Shown here: one piece after another, positions 50,300 through 58,236 of the stretch
Numbering within the stretch: position 1 is the stretch's first letter
Layout: every line of letters starts with the position of its first letter
Source: Rhizomicrobium sp.
GTDB lineage: Bacteria; Pseudomonadota; Alphaproteobacteria; Micropepsales; Micropepsaceae
Assembly (NCBI GenBank): GCA_037200385.1
Contig: JBBCGL010000001.1
Span: 1,922,001 to 1,986,000 of the forward strand
Length of the DNA: 64,000 bases
Reading direction: 5' to 3'
The notes under the pieces: generated by a model
What the model saw: only the letters and a program-made list of their open reading frames with translations
The model's database searches: none
What the model was told of the DNA's origin: nothing
Program-made: the position numbers and the translations under genes

Positions 50300-50810
50300 G
50301 GGGGCGCACGAAATCCTTCAGCACCCCCTGCCCCTGGCCGACGTCGCGCCAGCGCGCCACGTCGAAATCGAGCACGGCGAGCGCCGCGGTCGGAAATTTC
50401 TCCTCGATCAGGTCGAAGCGGTCGCGCTCCTTGCGCTTGACCGGCTCGCGCGCGAGGAAGGTGGCGATCTGCTCCAGGCCCGGATTGTGCCCGACGACCA
50501 TCAGCGTCTTCGTCTTGTCCAGTGCCAGGCGGACGATCGACAGGATCAGCTCCGGCTCGGCGAGATAGAGCGGCTCCAGATAATCGACGCGGCGCGTGCC
50601 GTTGAATTCGTCGGTCGCGAGCTCGACGGTCTCCATGGTGCGGCGGGCCGGCGAGGCGACGATGGTGTCGGGCGTATAGCGCTGCTGCCGGATATAGGTG
50701 CCGAGCTTGGGCGCATCCTCACGGCCGCGCGCGGTCAGCTCGCGCTCGAAATCGTCGCTTCCGCCGCCGGGAACGGCCTTGGCGTGGCGCAGCAGCAGCA
50801 GCCGCTTCAC
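50289..50810 (-). CDS. sixA: SixA-type histidine phosphatase
   Basis: This 173-residue protein belongs to the histidine phosphatase (phosphoglycerate mutase-like) superfamily, closest to SixA. The catalytic RHAKA motif is at residues 8-12, and the second His lies in VVGHNPGLEQI. SixA removes phosphate from phosphohistidine on HPt domains or on nitrogen-phosphotransferase proteins. The start is GTG 50810 (overlapping the TerB stop as GTGA); other starts would lose the active site. The following phosphotransferase gene overlaps by 11 bases. Family annotation as SixA is by motif. Confidence 0.85.
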   Translation of the reverse strand: MKRLLLLRHAKAVPGGGSDDFERELTARGREDAPKLGTYIRQQRYTPDTIVASPARRTMETVELATDEFNGTRRVDYLEPLYLAEPELILSIVRLALDKTKTLMVVGHNPGLEQIATFLAREPVKRKERDRFDLIEEKFPTAALAVLDFDVARWRDVGQGQGVLKDFVRPRDL

Positions 50811-51226
50811 GCGATTTGATACTTGGCGCGCGCCCCGCGTTCGATCGCGGCGGCGGTCAGCTTGTCGATGTCGAGGGCGCGGCGCAGCACGTCGAGCATC
50901 CGCACTTCCTCCAGCGCGATCCGGCGGTCGGCCAGCGCGACCTCGAGCGCCACCCAATAGGCGGTCTCGTGCAGCACGTCGGGCAGGCCTTCCTTCACCA
51001 GGCCGAGGATGGCGTCGATGCCGTCGGGTTCCTTGAGGATCTGGGCGCAATCCTGGCAGACCGCGAGCAGCCGGCTGTGGTCGAAGCCGGCGAACGAAGG
51101 CAGCGATTTGCTGAGCTCGCCGATGATCTTGAGCTCGCGCTCGCTCATGGAACCGTCGGCGGCGGACATGATCACCATCACGTAAACGAGCGCGGTGTGA
51201 TGGCTGATGGTGTTCATATTATTCAT
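50807..51226 (-). CDS. Tellurite resistance TerB family protein
   Basis: This 139-residue all-helical protein has the TerB fold: ALVYVMVIMSAADGSMSERELKIIGELSKSLP, with the acidic AADGSMSERE site where metal may bind, and EVALADRRIALEEVRMLDVLRRALDID repeated later. TerB domains are involved in stress sensing at membranes and are not tied to tellurite here. The gene heads the operon with sixA and a phosphotransferase gene. ATG 51226 is preferred, with CATGAATAAT before it; an alternative ATG is four codons downstream. Function unknown. Confidence 0.9.
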   Translation of the reverse strand: MNNMNTISHHTALVYVMVIMSAADGSMSERELKIIGELSKSLPSFAGFDHSRLLAVCQDCAQILKEPDGIDAILGLVKEGLPDVLHETAYWVALEVALADRRIALEEVRMLDVLRRALDIDKLTAAAIERGARAKYQIA

Positions 51227-51282
51227 GGTTGTCCTCGATGCGGCGCGACCTTATGAAACTTGACCCATCCTGCCAAGCGCCG

Positions 51283-51370
51283 CCATGGTTCGAGGCTCGC
51301 GATGCTCGCACCTCACCATGACGGCTTTGCGTCATCCTGAGGTGCCCGCGCAGGCGGCTCGAAGGATGAC
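51283..51370. repeat. Family B inverted repeat pair, unit B4
   Basis: Two family B units lie head to head: 51283-51322 (minus orientation) and 51331-51370 (plus, GTCATCCTGAGGTGC to CTCGAAGGATGAC), separated by eight bases. Such closely spaced inverted REP-like pairs are known as REPINs in other genera. The pair ends ten bases before the metZ start codon, so it could influence metZ translation. Confidence 0.8.
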
Positions 51371-51379
51371 GGTCAGGTT

Positions 51380-52573
51380 ATGGCAACGAACAAAAAGCCC
51401 GGAAAATGGCGCCCACGCACGCTCGCCGTGCGGGCCGGGACACAGCGCACCGCGTTCCAGGAGACCTCCGAAGCGCTCTTCCTGACGTCCGGCTATGCCT
51501 ATGAGGCGCCCGAGGAGGCGGAGGCCCGCTTCAAGGGCGAGATCGACGGCTATCAATACAGCCGTTTCGGCAATCCCACCGTGACCATGTTCGAGCAGCG
51601 CATGGCGGCGCTCGAAGGCGCTCCGGTGGCACGCGCCACGGCCAGCGGCATGGCGGCGGTGACCGCGACATTCCTCAGCGGACTCAACGCCGGCGACCAT
51701 GTCGTGGCGGCCAAGGCGATGTTCGGCTCCTGCCGCCATGTGGTGGAGGAGATCCTGCCGCGCTTCGGCATCGGCTTCACGCTGGTCGACGGCGGCGACG
51801 TCGATCAATGGGCCCAGGCGATGCGGCCCGAGACGAAAATGCTGTTCCTCGAGACCCCGTCCAATCCGACGCTGGCGATCGTGGACCTGAAAGCCGTGGC
51901 GCAGATCGCGCATCGCGGCGGCGCGCGCCTGGTGGTGGACAATGCCTTCGCGACACCCTGCCTGCAGCGGCCCTTCGAGTTCGGCGCCGACATCGTGGTG
52001 CACTCCTCGACCAAGTATATCGACGGCCAGGGCCGCGCCCTGGGCGGCGTGATCCTGTGCCAGGAGGATTTCCTCAAGGACCACCTGCAGAGCTTCATCC
52101 GCAACACCGGGCCGTCGATCAGCCCGTTCAACGCCTGGATCCATCTCAAGAGCCTGGAGACGCTCGACCTCAGGATGCGGGCGCATTCCGACGCGGCGGC
52201 GCAGGTCGCCGACTTCCTGGCGAAGCAGACGCGCGTGACGCGGGTGCTCTATCCCTTCCGGCCCGACCATCCGCAGCACAACCTGGCGCGGGCGCAGATG
52301 GAGTGCGGCGGCGGCGTGGTGGCCTTCGAGGTCGAGGGCGGCAAGACCGCCGCGTTCAAGATGGGCAACGCGCTCAAGATCATCGATATCTCCAACAATC
52401 TCGGCGACGCCAAGAGCCTGATCACCCACCCCGAGACCACGACGCACCAGAAGCTGAAGCCGGAGGCGCGTGCCGAGCTGGGCGTGACCTCGGGCCTGCT
52501 GCGGCTGTCGGTCGGGCTCGAGGATCCGGCCGATCTCTGCGAAGACCTGGCGCAGGCGCTGAACGCGGCATAG
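51380..52573 (+). CDS. metZ: O-succinylhomoserine sulfhydrylase
   Basis: This 397-residue PLP enzyme is of the Cys/Met metabolism family. The PLP lysine is K212 in SSTKYIDGQGRALGG, with the phosphate and ring contacts in SGMAAVTATFLSGL and ETPSNPTLAIVDL. Its overall sequence and length match MetZ, which makes homocysteine from O-succinylhomoserine and sulfide. In several alphaproteobacteria metZ and apaG are near each other, as here. ATG 51380 lies directly after the repeat pair and has no obvious ribosome site, a possible effect of the insertion. A hairpin follows the gene. Confidence 0.92.
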   Translation: MATNKKPGKWRPRTLAVRAGTQRTAFQETSEALFLTSGYAYEAPEEAEARFKGEIDGYQYSRFGNPTVTMFEQRMAALEGAPVARATASGMAAVTATFLSGLNAGDHVVAAKAMFGSCRHVVEEILPRFGIGFTLVDGGDVDQWAQAMRPETKMLFLETPSNPTLAIVDLKAVAQIAHRGGARLVVDNAFATPCLQRPFEFGADIVVHSSTKYIDGQGRALGGVILCQEDFLKDHLQSFIRNTGPSISPFNAWIHLKSLETLDLRMRAHSDAAAQVADFLAKQTRVTRVLYPFRPDHPQHNLARAQMECGGGVVAFEVEGGKTAAFKMGNALKIIDISNNLGDAKSLITHPETTTHQKLKPEARAELGVTSGLLRLSVGLEDPADLCEDLAQALNAA

Positions 52574-52593
52574 AACCCAGCGGGTAGCAGACC

Positions 52594-52622
52594 TTTCAAC
52601 TCCCCGCGAGGGGGAGGTGAAA
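52594..52622 (+). terminator. Hairpin terminator after metZ
   Basis: TTTCAACTCCCC (52594-52605) pairs with GGGGAGGTGAAA (52611-52622), one mismatch, around a GCGAG loop. It lies 20 bases after the metZ stop and ends with AAA. On the other strand the TTT end could act as a terminator tail as well. The next gene starts about 60 bases on. Confidence 0.5.
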
Positions 52623-52679
52623 AGCGTTTTGCGTTCGAATCCGCTTGGCATCGAAGCCGGGCCGCGGCAATTCTTCGCC

Positions 52680-53183
52680 ATGACCTCTTCCGACTTCGAG
52701 CACCCGCTCACGCGGGCCATCGCCATCTTCCTGGGGCAGATCGGACTCGATATCCGTGCCGGCGCGGTGCCGGACGAGACCGCGCTGCCGGGCATCGACA
52801 TCGACCATGGCGTCCTCGTCGTCGACGAGGCGCGGCTGGCCTATCCCGGCGACCTGCTGCATGAGGCCGGGCATCTCGCAGTCGCCGCGCCCGACCAGCG
52901 CGCGAGCTTCCATCATGACGTCGGCAATGACGGCGGCGAGGAGATGGGGGCGATCGCCTGGTCCTATGCCGCGGCACTGCATCTGGAGATCGACCCGGCG
53001 CTCGTCTTCCATGCAGCCGGCTATCGCGGCGGCGGCGCATCGATCCTGGAGAATTTCGCGGCGGGCAAGTATTTCGGCGTGCCGTACCTGGCCTGGTGCG
53101 GGATGACGAACCACACGGGACGGGCGGCGCGCGCCGACATGGCGCCGTTTCCCGCGATGCAGAAATGGCTGCGGGATGCATAG
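52680..53183 (+). CDS. Putative zinc-metallopeptidase-like protein (HExxH)
   Basis: This 167-residue protein is not recognised. It contains DLLHEAGHLAV, a perfect HExxH motif (His at about residues 61 and 65) of zincin metallopeptidases. A possible third ligand, such as Glu in NDGGEEMGAIAWSYA (about residue 90), follows at a distance seen in some families. The arrangement resembles ImmA/IrrE-like or toxin-associated peptidases but the rest has no clear homology to me. ATG 52680 has no strong Shine-Dalgarno sequence. No signal peptide is visible. It may equally be a catalytically inactive relative; a regulator to cleave is not obvious nearby. Confidence 0.7.
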   Translation: MTSSDFEHPLTRAIAIFLGQIGLDIRAGAVPDETALPGIDIDHGVLVVDEARLAYPGDLLHEAGHLAVAAPDQRASFHHDVGNDGGEEMGAIAWSYAAALHLEIDPALVFHAAGYRGGGASILENFAAGKYFGVPYLAWCGMTNHTGRAARADMAPFPAMQKWLRDA

Positions 53184-53191
53184 CTTTCATG

Positions 53192-53298
53192 CGCGCTTAG
53201 AGGCTCGACGCTGCGCACCGCATCTCGGCATGATGCGACCGAAGAATGCGTCGTCCTGAGGCCCCGGCCGAAGAGCGGGGGAAGCCGCGAAGGACGAC
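53192..53298. repeat. Family B inverted repeat pair, unit B5 (degenerate)
   Basis: A degraded family B unit (53192-53235, minus orientation, with GAGGCTCGACGCTGCGCACC) is followed by a longer one (53250-53298, plus, GTCGTCCTGAGG to CGAAGGACGAC). Orientation repeats the head-to-head pattern of B4. It ends 15 bases before the OsmC start codon, after which AAGGAG provides a ribosome site. Confidence 0.6.
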
Positions 53299-53313
53299 GG
53301 CAAGGAGCCGCCC

Positions 53314-53769
53314 ATGTCCGAACACCACGCGTCCGTCCGCTGGACCCGCAGCAGCGCCGACTTCACCTATGAGAGCTACAACCGCGCGCATGAGGTGCGG
53401 TTCAAGGGCGGCGCGATCATGCTGCCGGGCTCGGCTGCGCCGGCCTTCCGCGGCGACGCGGCGCGCGTCGATCCGGAGGAAGCGTTCGTCGCGGCGCTCA
53501 GCGCCTGTCACATGCTGAGCTTCCTCGCGATCTGCGCCCGCAAGCGGCTTGCGGTCGACGCTTACGAGGATGACGCGGTCGGTTTCCTGGAGAAGGGTTC
53601 CAACGGGAAACTGTGGATCGCGCGCGTGCGCCTTGCTCCCCGTGTCGCGTTCGCGGCGGGAACTTCGCCGGACATCGCGGTCCTGGCCGAGATTCATCAC
53701 CGAAGCCATGAGGAATGTTTCATCGCGAACTCGGTTAAGACGGACGTGTCGGTGGCGCCACAGTGGTGA
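53314..53769 (+). CDS. OsmC family protein
   Basis: This 151-residue protein is of the OsmC/Ohr superfamily. [25 protein letters not shown] carries one of the usual cysteines (Cys in SACHML) with the conserved Leu-rich helix, and the second Cys lies in [11 protein letters not shown], so the thiol peroxidase pair of OsmC/YhfA appears present. OsmC proteins reduce organic hydroperoxides, while YhfA-like members have no confirmed activity. ATG 53314 is preceded by AAGGAGCCGCCC. It lies 65 bases upstream of apaG, and its promoter would have to be within or after the repeat pair. Confidence 0.9.
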   Translation: MSEHHASVRWTRSSADFTYESYNRAHEVRFKGGAIMLPGSAAPAFRGDAARVDPEEAFVAALSACHMLSFLAICARKRLAVDAYEDDAVGFLEKGSNGKLWIARVRLAPRVAFAAGTSPDIAVLAEIHHRSHEECFIANSVKTDVSVAPQW

Positions 53770-53834
53770 TGCGACGTTAACGACAGCGCTTTCAGGGCCT
53801 TGCGCCGGGGATTTCGCCTTAAGATACTTTAGGC

Positions 53835-54227
53835 ATGTACGAACGCTCCACCCGCAATATCCGTGTCGCCGTCCAACCGGCGTTTCTCGACGATCAATCC
53901 GATCCGGACGATCAGCGTTACCTCTGGTCCTACACGGTCACGATCGAGAACACGGGACCGGAGACGGTGCAGCTTCTGTCGCGCTATTGGCACATCACCG
54001 ACGGCCACGGCCAGACCAAGGAAGTGCGCGGCCCGGGCGTGGTCGGGGCGCAGCCGGTGATCGCGCCGGGGCAGAAATTCCAGTACACCAGCGGTTGTCC
54101 GCTGCCCACCGCCTCCGGCTATATGAGCGGCAAGTACCAGATGCGCTCAAGCAGCGGCGAGGCCTTCGAGGCCGATATCCCGGCGTTTCTCCTCGAAAGC
54201 CCCCACGAACAGCGGCAGATCCACTAG
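53835..54227 (+). CDS. apaG: ApaG (Co2+/Mg2+ efflux-associated) protein
   Basis: This 130-residue protein is ApaG, an FN3-like beta-sandwich. The whole signature is present: [46 protein letters not shown] and [31 protein letters not shown]. Deletions in Salmonella were linked to Co2+ and Mg2+ efflux, but its molecular action is unknown. Upstream, TTGCGC with GATACT at 17-base spacing gives a plausible promoter about 15 bases before ATG 53835. The closeness to metZ is seen in other alphaproteobacteria. A family C-like palindrome follows. Confidence 0.96.
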   Translation: MYERSTRNIRVAVQPAFLDDQSDPDDQRYLWSYTVTIENTGPETVQLLSRYWHITDGHGQTKEVRGPGVVGAQPVIAPGQKFQYTSGCPLPTASGYMSGKYQMRSSSGEAFEADIPAFLLESPHEQRQIH

Positions 54228-54253
54228 GGTCTGGACTCAATATAAATATCTGC

Positions 54254-54300
54254 GTCATGGCCCGCGCGGGCATGACAGGGTCGCGGCGCGCGGGCATGAC
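54254..54300. repeat. Degenerate family C palindrome
   Basis: GTCATGGCCCGCGCGGGCATGAC at 54254-54276 starts like the 36-base repeats around the second GIY-YIG gene (GTCATGGCCCGCG) but lacks the central and right part. The following GCGGCGCGCGGGCATGACAG is a second partial unit. It lies between apaG and folE, with no coding capacity. Confidence 0.5.
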
Positions 54301-54349
54301 AGCCCGGGTCGGGCATGCCTACAATCGGGTCCCCTCAAGAGACCGAGCC

Positions 54350-54961
54350 ATGTCCGAGTCCAAGACCCCTTTGCGCGACCGCCCGAGCCGGGAAGAAGCC
54401 GAGGCCGCCATCCGCACCATGCTGCGCTGGACCGGCGACGATCCGGACCGCGAGGGACTGAAGGAAACGCCGGCCCGCGTGGTGCGGGCCTTCGAGGACT
54501 GGTTCTCCGGCTACAGCGCCGATCCGGAAGAATATATGCGCCGGACCTTCGAGGAGGTCGAAGGCTACGACAACATGATCGTGCTGAAGGACATCCGCTT
54601 CGAGAGCCATTGCGAGCATCACCTGGCGCCGATCATCGGCAAGGCGCATGTCGGCTACCTGCCCAACAACAAGGTGGTGGGCATCTCCAAGCTGGCGCGG
54701 GTGGTCGAGGCCTATGCCCGGCGCCTGCAGGTGCAGGAGAAGATGAACGCCCAGATCGCCAACACCATCCAGCGCGTGCTCGAGCCCAAAGGGGTCGCGG
54801 TGGTGATCGAGGCGTCGCATCAATGCATGACGACGCGCGGGGTGCACAAGACCGGCGTGAGCATGGTGACCTCCACCATGCTGGGCGATTTCCGCAGCAA
54901 CGAGATCACGCGGCGCGAATTCCTCGCGGTGATCGGCAATCCCACTTCGCGGATGAGCTGA
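54350..54961 (+). CDS. folE: GTP cyclohydrolase I
   Basis: This 203-residue protein is FolE, which makes dihydroneopterin triphosphate from GTP for folate synthesis. Zinc ligands C88 and H91 ([12 protein letters not shown]) and C159 ([10 protein letters not shown]) are in place, and [19 protein letters not shown] is the strongly conserved core. ATG 54350 follows AAGAGACCGAGCC. The argE gene starts two bases after its stop, so the two are likely co-transcribed despite unrelated roles. Length is normal for the bacterial enzyme. Confidence 0.97.
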   Translation: MSESKTPLRDRPSREEAEAAIRTMLRWTGDDPDREGLKETPARVVRAFEDWFSGYSADPEEYMRRTFEEVEGYDNMIVLKDIRFESHCEHHLAPIIGKAHVGYLPNNKVVGISKLARVVEAYARRLQVQEKMNAQIANTIQRVLEPKGVAVVIEASHQCMTTRGVHKTGVSMVTSTMLGDFRSNEITRREFLAVIGNPTSRMS

Positions 54962-54963
54962 CT

Positions 54964-56106
54964 GTGGACGCGCTGCAATTGACGCAGAAGCTGATCGGCT
55001 TCGACACGACGAGCCGCGGCTCCAACCTCGCGCTGATCGATTTCGTTTCGGAGATGCTGGAGGCGGCCGGCGCGCGCTGCCGCCGCACCTTCGACGACGG
55101 CCGCACCAAGGCGAACCTGTTCGCGAGCTTCGGGCCCGACGCGCCGGGCGGCTATGTGCTCTCCGGCCATACCGACGTGGTGCCGGTCGACGGACAGGAC
55201 TGGTCATCCGACCCGTTCAAGGCGGAGGTGCGCGGCGACAAGCTGTTCGGGCGCGGCGCCTGCGACATGAAGGGCTTCCTCGGCGTGGCACTGTCGCTGC
55301 TGCCGCAGATCGCGCGGGCCAGGCTGACGCGGCCGATCCATTTCGCGCTGTCCTATGACGAGGAAGTCGGCTGCGTCGGGGTGCGCGGCCTGCTCGAGGA
55401 CCTGAAGGCGGCGGAGATCCGCCCCGCGCTCGCCATCGTGGGAGAGCCGACCCTCATGGCGGTGGTCGGCGCGCACAAGGCGGGCGCGGTGCTGCACACC
55501 CATTGCCACGGCCGCGAGGGCCATTCGAGCGCACCGGAGAAAGGCGCCAATGCGGTGATGATGGCGGGCGAGTTCGTCGCGCTGCTGGACGCGGTGTGGA
55601 ACGAGCTGCGCGCCGATGCCGATCCGCGTTTCGACCCGCCGCACACGACCCTGCAGGCGAACATGATCGCCGGCGGCTCGGCGGTGAACATCCTGGCGCG
55701 TGACGCGACGGTGACCTGGGAATACCGCGCCTTGCCCGACCGCGACGTGGACAGGATCGTCGAGACGGTGCGGGCGCGTGCCGATGCGGCGATCCTGCCG
55801 AAATACCGCGCCCGGGCCGCCGAGGCGCGCTTCGACACCGTGCTGCATGCGAGCTACCCGGGACTGGTGCTGGACGAGACGTCGCCCGCGGTGGCGCTGG
55901 CGCGCGAGATCAGCGGCGCCAACGCTGTCGAGACGGTCGCCTATGGCACGGAAGCGGGACATTTCCAGCGCGCCGGCATTCCGGCGGTGATCTGCGGCCC
56001 CGGCTCGATCGAGCAGGCGCACAAGGCGGATGAATTCGTGGCGCTGCGCGAGCTCGAGACATGCGAGACGTTCCTGCGCAAGGTGATCGCGAGGGCGGCG
56101 GCGTGA
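54964..56106 (+). CDS. argE: Acetylornithine deacetylase
   Basis: This 380-residue protein is of the M20 metallopeptidase family, best matched to ArgE, which cleaves N-acetylornithine to ornithine. Zinc-binding motifs include SGHTDVVPVDGQDW, GRGACDMKGFLG and SYDEEVGCVGVRG, followed by the catalytic Glu pair, then GEPT and YGTEAGHFQRAGIPAVICGPG. GTG 54964 is the only start that keeps the N-terminal segment (LTQKLIGFDTTSRGSN). ArgF and ArgD are encoded 7 kb away. It overlaps the following VOC gene by four bases. Confidence 0.93.
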   Translation: MDALQLTQKLIGFDTTSRGSNLALIDFVSEMLEAAGARCRRTFDDGRTKANLFASFGPDAPGGYVLSGHTDVVPVDGQDWSSDPFKAEVRGDKLFGRGACDMKGFLGVALSLLPQIARARLTRPIHFALSYDEEVGCVGVRGLLEDLKAAEIRPALAIVGEPTLMAVVGAHKAGAVLHTHCHGREGHSSAPEKGANAVMMAGEFVALLDAVWNELRADADPRFDPPHTTLQANMIAGGSAVNILARDATVTWEYRALPDRDVDRIVETVRARADAAILPKYRARAAEARFDTVLHASYPGLVLDETSPAVALAREISGANAVETVAYGTEAGHFQRAGIPAVICGPGSIEQAHKADEFVALRELETCETFLRKVIARAAA

Positions 56107-56594
56107 GCGATCTCCTGCCCGAGCGGGTCGAGGTGGTGGGGCTCGACCATGTCTATCTGACGGTGTCGGAGCTGGCGCGCTCGGAGGCGTTCTACGACAC
56201 GGTGCTGGGGCTGCTCGATTTCCGCAAGCTCGACGCGCCGGTCGGCGGCGCGCCGCACCGCCACTACTTCAACAGGATCATGCAGATCAGCATCCGCCCC
56301 GCGCAGGGCGGCAAGCACAATCCCTATGCGCCCGGGCTGCACCATCTGTGCCTGCAGGTCGCGGACGCGGCGGCGGTCGACACGCTGGCGCGCCTGCTGA
56401 AGGCGGCGGGGATCGAGACGACGGCGCCGGCCCTCTATCCGGAATATGCCGATGACTATTACGCGATCTTCTTCGGCGATCCGGACGGCCTGCGGCACGA
56501 GGTCGTGGCGCGGCGGGCGCGGCGCAAGCTGGCGGTCGAACGCTGGAACGAGCTGACCACCTGGCTCAATCCCTGGGCGGCGCTGAAGCGCTGA
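56103..56594 (+). CDS. VOC family protein, glyoxalase-like
   Basis: This 163-residue protein is a single glyoxalase-fold module pair. GLDHVYLTVSELARSEAFYDTVLGLLDFRKL and GLHHLCLQVADAAAVDTLARLLKAAG are its two halves, with His residues in the metal positions, and FFGDPDGLRHEVVARR near the end. Members include dioxygenases, isomerases and resistance proteins. GTG 56103 overlaps the argE stop (GTGA) and suggests translation coupling. Its 3' end overlaps the convergent HAD gene by 29 bases. The substrate is unknown. Confidence 0.88.
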   Translation: MSDLLPERVEVVGLDHVYLTVSELARSEAFYDTVLGLLDFRKLDAPVGGAPHRHYFNRIMQISIRPAQGGKHNPYAPGLHHLCLQVADAAAVDTLARLLKAAGIETTAPALYPEYADDYYAIFFGDPDGLRHEVVARRARRKLAVERWNELTTWLNPWAALKR

Positions 56595-57180
56595 GCGCAG
56601 CGCGCAGGTCGTCGGCGGTCCTGAACTGCGTCGCACGCCAGCCGAAGGCGGTCGCGGCTTCGACATTCGCGAGGGCATCGTCGAGGAAGATCACTTCATC
56701 CGGGACGCGGACCGGCAGCCGCGCCTGGACGCGCGCGTAGAACGCCCGGTCCGGCTTCAGCGCGCCCAGCGCGGCGGAATAGAGCATGCCGTCGAAATGA
56801 CGGGCGAGGCCGAGCGTCTCCATCAGATAGCGGGCGCGGTTGTGTTCCTGCACCGTGGCGAGCCAGGCTTGGCCGCCTTGCGCCCGCCAGGCATCGACCT
56901 GCGCCAGCACGGCGTCATCGAGCGCCGCGTCGCCGGCGAACCAGTAATCGACGAAGGCGCGCGGACTCGCCGCGCAGCCGAGCTCCGGCCAGACGCGTTC
57001 GAGCACCGCCAGCATCTCGGTCTCGCCGGCGGCGATGCGGCGCCAATGGGGCGCGAAGAAGCGTTTGTGCAGCCGTTCGGGATCGAGGCCGAGGTCGCGT
57101 TCGAGATTCCTGTCCCAGCGGCCGCCCTCCGCGTGCCCGCGCACCACCACGCCGTCGCAATCCAGGACCAGAACCGCCAT
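56566..57180 (-). CDS. HAD family hydrolase
   Basis: This 204-residue protein is a haloacid dehalogenase-like hydrolase. Motif I is LVLDCDGVV, with nucleophile D7 and second Asp D9. Later FLDDALANVEAATAFGWRATQF is motif IV with the paired Asp that bind Mg2+. The cap (about residues 20-90) is short and helical, as in subfamily IA. It removes phosphate from small metabolites, the natural one unknown. ATG 57180 is used. It converges on the VOC gene with an overlap of 29 bases, which is unusual but tolerated in compact regions. Confidence 0.9.
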   Translation of the reverse strand: MAVLVLDCDGVVVRGHAEGGRWDRNLERDLGLDPERLHKRFFAPHWRRIAAGETEMLAVLERVWPELGCAASPRAFVDYWFAGDAALDDAVLAQVDAWRAQGGQAWLATVQEHNRARYLMETLGLARHFDGMLYSAALGALKPDRAFYARVQARLPVRVPDEVIFLDDALANVEAATAFGWRATQFRTADDLRAALSASAPPRD

Positions 57181-57249
57181 CGCCGCCTTCCGCTTGAGCC
57201 GTCATGCCAGCCGGCCATACACTCGCCGGCCACGCAAGACAGGTCCGGC

Positions 57250-58107
57250 ATGTCGCGCAGGTTTCTGCTCATTCTGTCCATCGTGGTCGTCGCCGGCGCC
57301 GGCGCGATCTTCGGCTTCGTGCAGATCGACCGCGCCAATTTCGGCATTCCGCGCTTCTATGTCTGGCGCGCGCTGGGCGGCCAGTTCCATGGGGGCCATC
57401 GCGCAGCCGTCAACGGCGTGAGCATCTACTACGAGACCTATGGCAGCGGGCCGCCGGTGCTGGTGCTGCACGGCGCGGGCGCGTTCCTCGAGACCATGCA
57501 CTACTTCATCGGCGGTCTCAGCGGGACCCACACTGTGATCGCCGTCGACAGCCGCGGCCAGGGCCGCTCGACCGACGGACCGGAGCCGCTCACCTATGGC
57601 CGGATGGGCGACGACATGATCGCGCTGCTGGATACGCTGCATATCGGGCAGGCGGACGTGGTGGGATGGAGCGATGGCGGGATCGTCGGCCTCGACATGG
57701 CGATGAAGGGCCGCGTGCGCCGGCTGATCGCGATCGGTGGGAACTACGACGCGAACGGCGTCGACAAAAGCCAGGTCACGCCCGCGACGTTCGACGCGGA
57801 GATCAATGAGGTGCGGCCGTTCTACGAGGCCATCGCACCGGACCCGAAGCATTTCCCGGTGATGGTGCGCAAGATCCGCACCCTGATCGAGACCGAGCCG
57901 CACTACACGCCCGCGCAACTGGGGCGGATCAAGGCGCGGGTGCTGATCGTCGCGGGCGCGCATGACGCGATCCTGCGGGCGCACACCGACGCGCTGGCGC
58001 ACGCCATCCCGGGCGCGACGGAGATCATCGTGCCGGGCGCGAGCCATTTCGGGCCGCTGGAGCAGCCGGATGTCTACAACGCGATCGCGGTGGCGTTCTT
58101 GAAATAA
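57250..58107 (+). CDS. Alpha/beta hydrolase, membrane-anchored
   Basis: This 285-residue protein starts with a hydrophobic N-terminal segment (residues 5-24, LLILSIVVVAGAGAIFGFVQ) that may be a signal anchor or an uncleaved signal peptide. The body is an alpha/beta hydrolase: oxyanion loop LVLHGAGAFLETM, nucleophile elbow VGWSDGGIVGLDM (Ser with Asp next to it), acid in IVAGAHDAI and His in GASHFGP. The WSDG elbow is typical of a frequent esterase subgroup. It may act on lipophilic esters. ATG 57250 follows AGGTCCGGC. Divergent from the HAD gene. Confidence 0.9.
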   Translation: MSRRFLLILSIVVVAGAGAIFGFVQIDRANFGIPRFYVWRALGGQFHGGHRAAVNGVSIYYETYGSGPPVLVLHGAGAFLETMHYFIGGLSGTHTVIAVDSRGQGRSTDGPEPLTYGRMGDDMIALLDTLHIGQADVVGWSDGGIVGLDMAMKGRVRRLIAIGGNYDANGVDKSQVTPATFDAEINEVRPFYEAIAPDPKHFPVMVRKIRTLIETEPHYTPAQLGRIKARVLIVAGAHDAILRAHTDALAHAIPGATEIIVPGASHFGPLEQPDVYNAIAVAFLK

Positions 58108-58236
58108 CGCTCGTCCACAGCGAAGCGGGGCGGCGGATCGGCCCGTGGTGCCGAGACGGAGGGGGCAAGCGCCCAACCGCCCCTCCACGATCGCTTCGCG
58201 ATGGTCCCCCGCTGCGCGGTGGAGGAGCTAGAGACG
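58108..58236. other. Convergent intergenic region with nested hairpins
   Basis: This gap lies between the hydrolase and the convergent hslO gene. CCTCCAC (58182-58188) pairs with GTGGAGG (58219-58225), and inside lies ATCGC-TTC-GCGAT (58190-58202). The arrangement resembles other REP-like palindromes in the window. It probably ends transcription from both sides. No open frame is convincing. Confidence 0.45.

Noticed and set aside
52626-52650. tRNA-like T-loop (GTTCGAATCC) after metZ
   Set aside because: No acceptor, D or anticodon stems could be placed around it.
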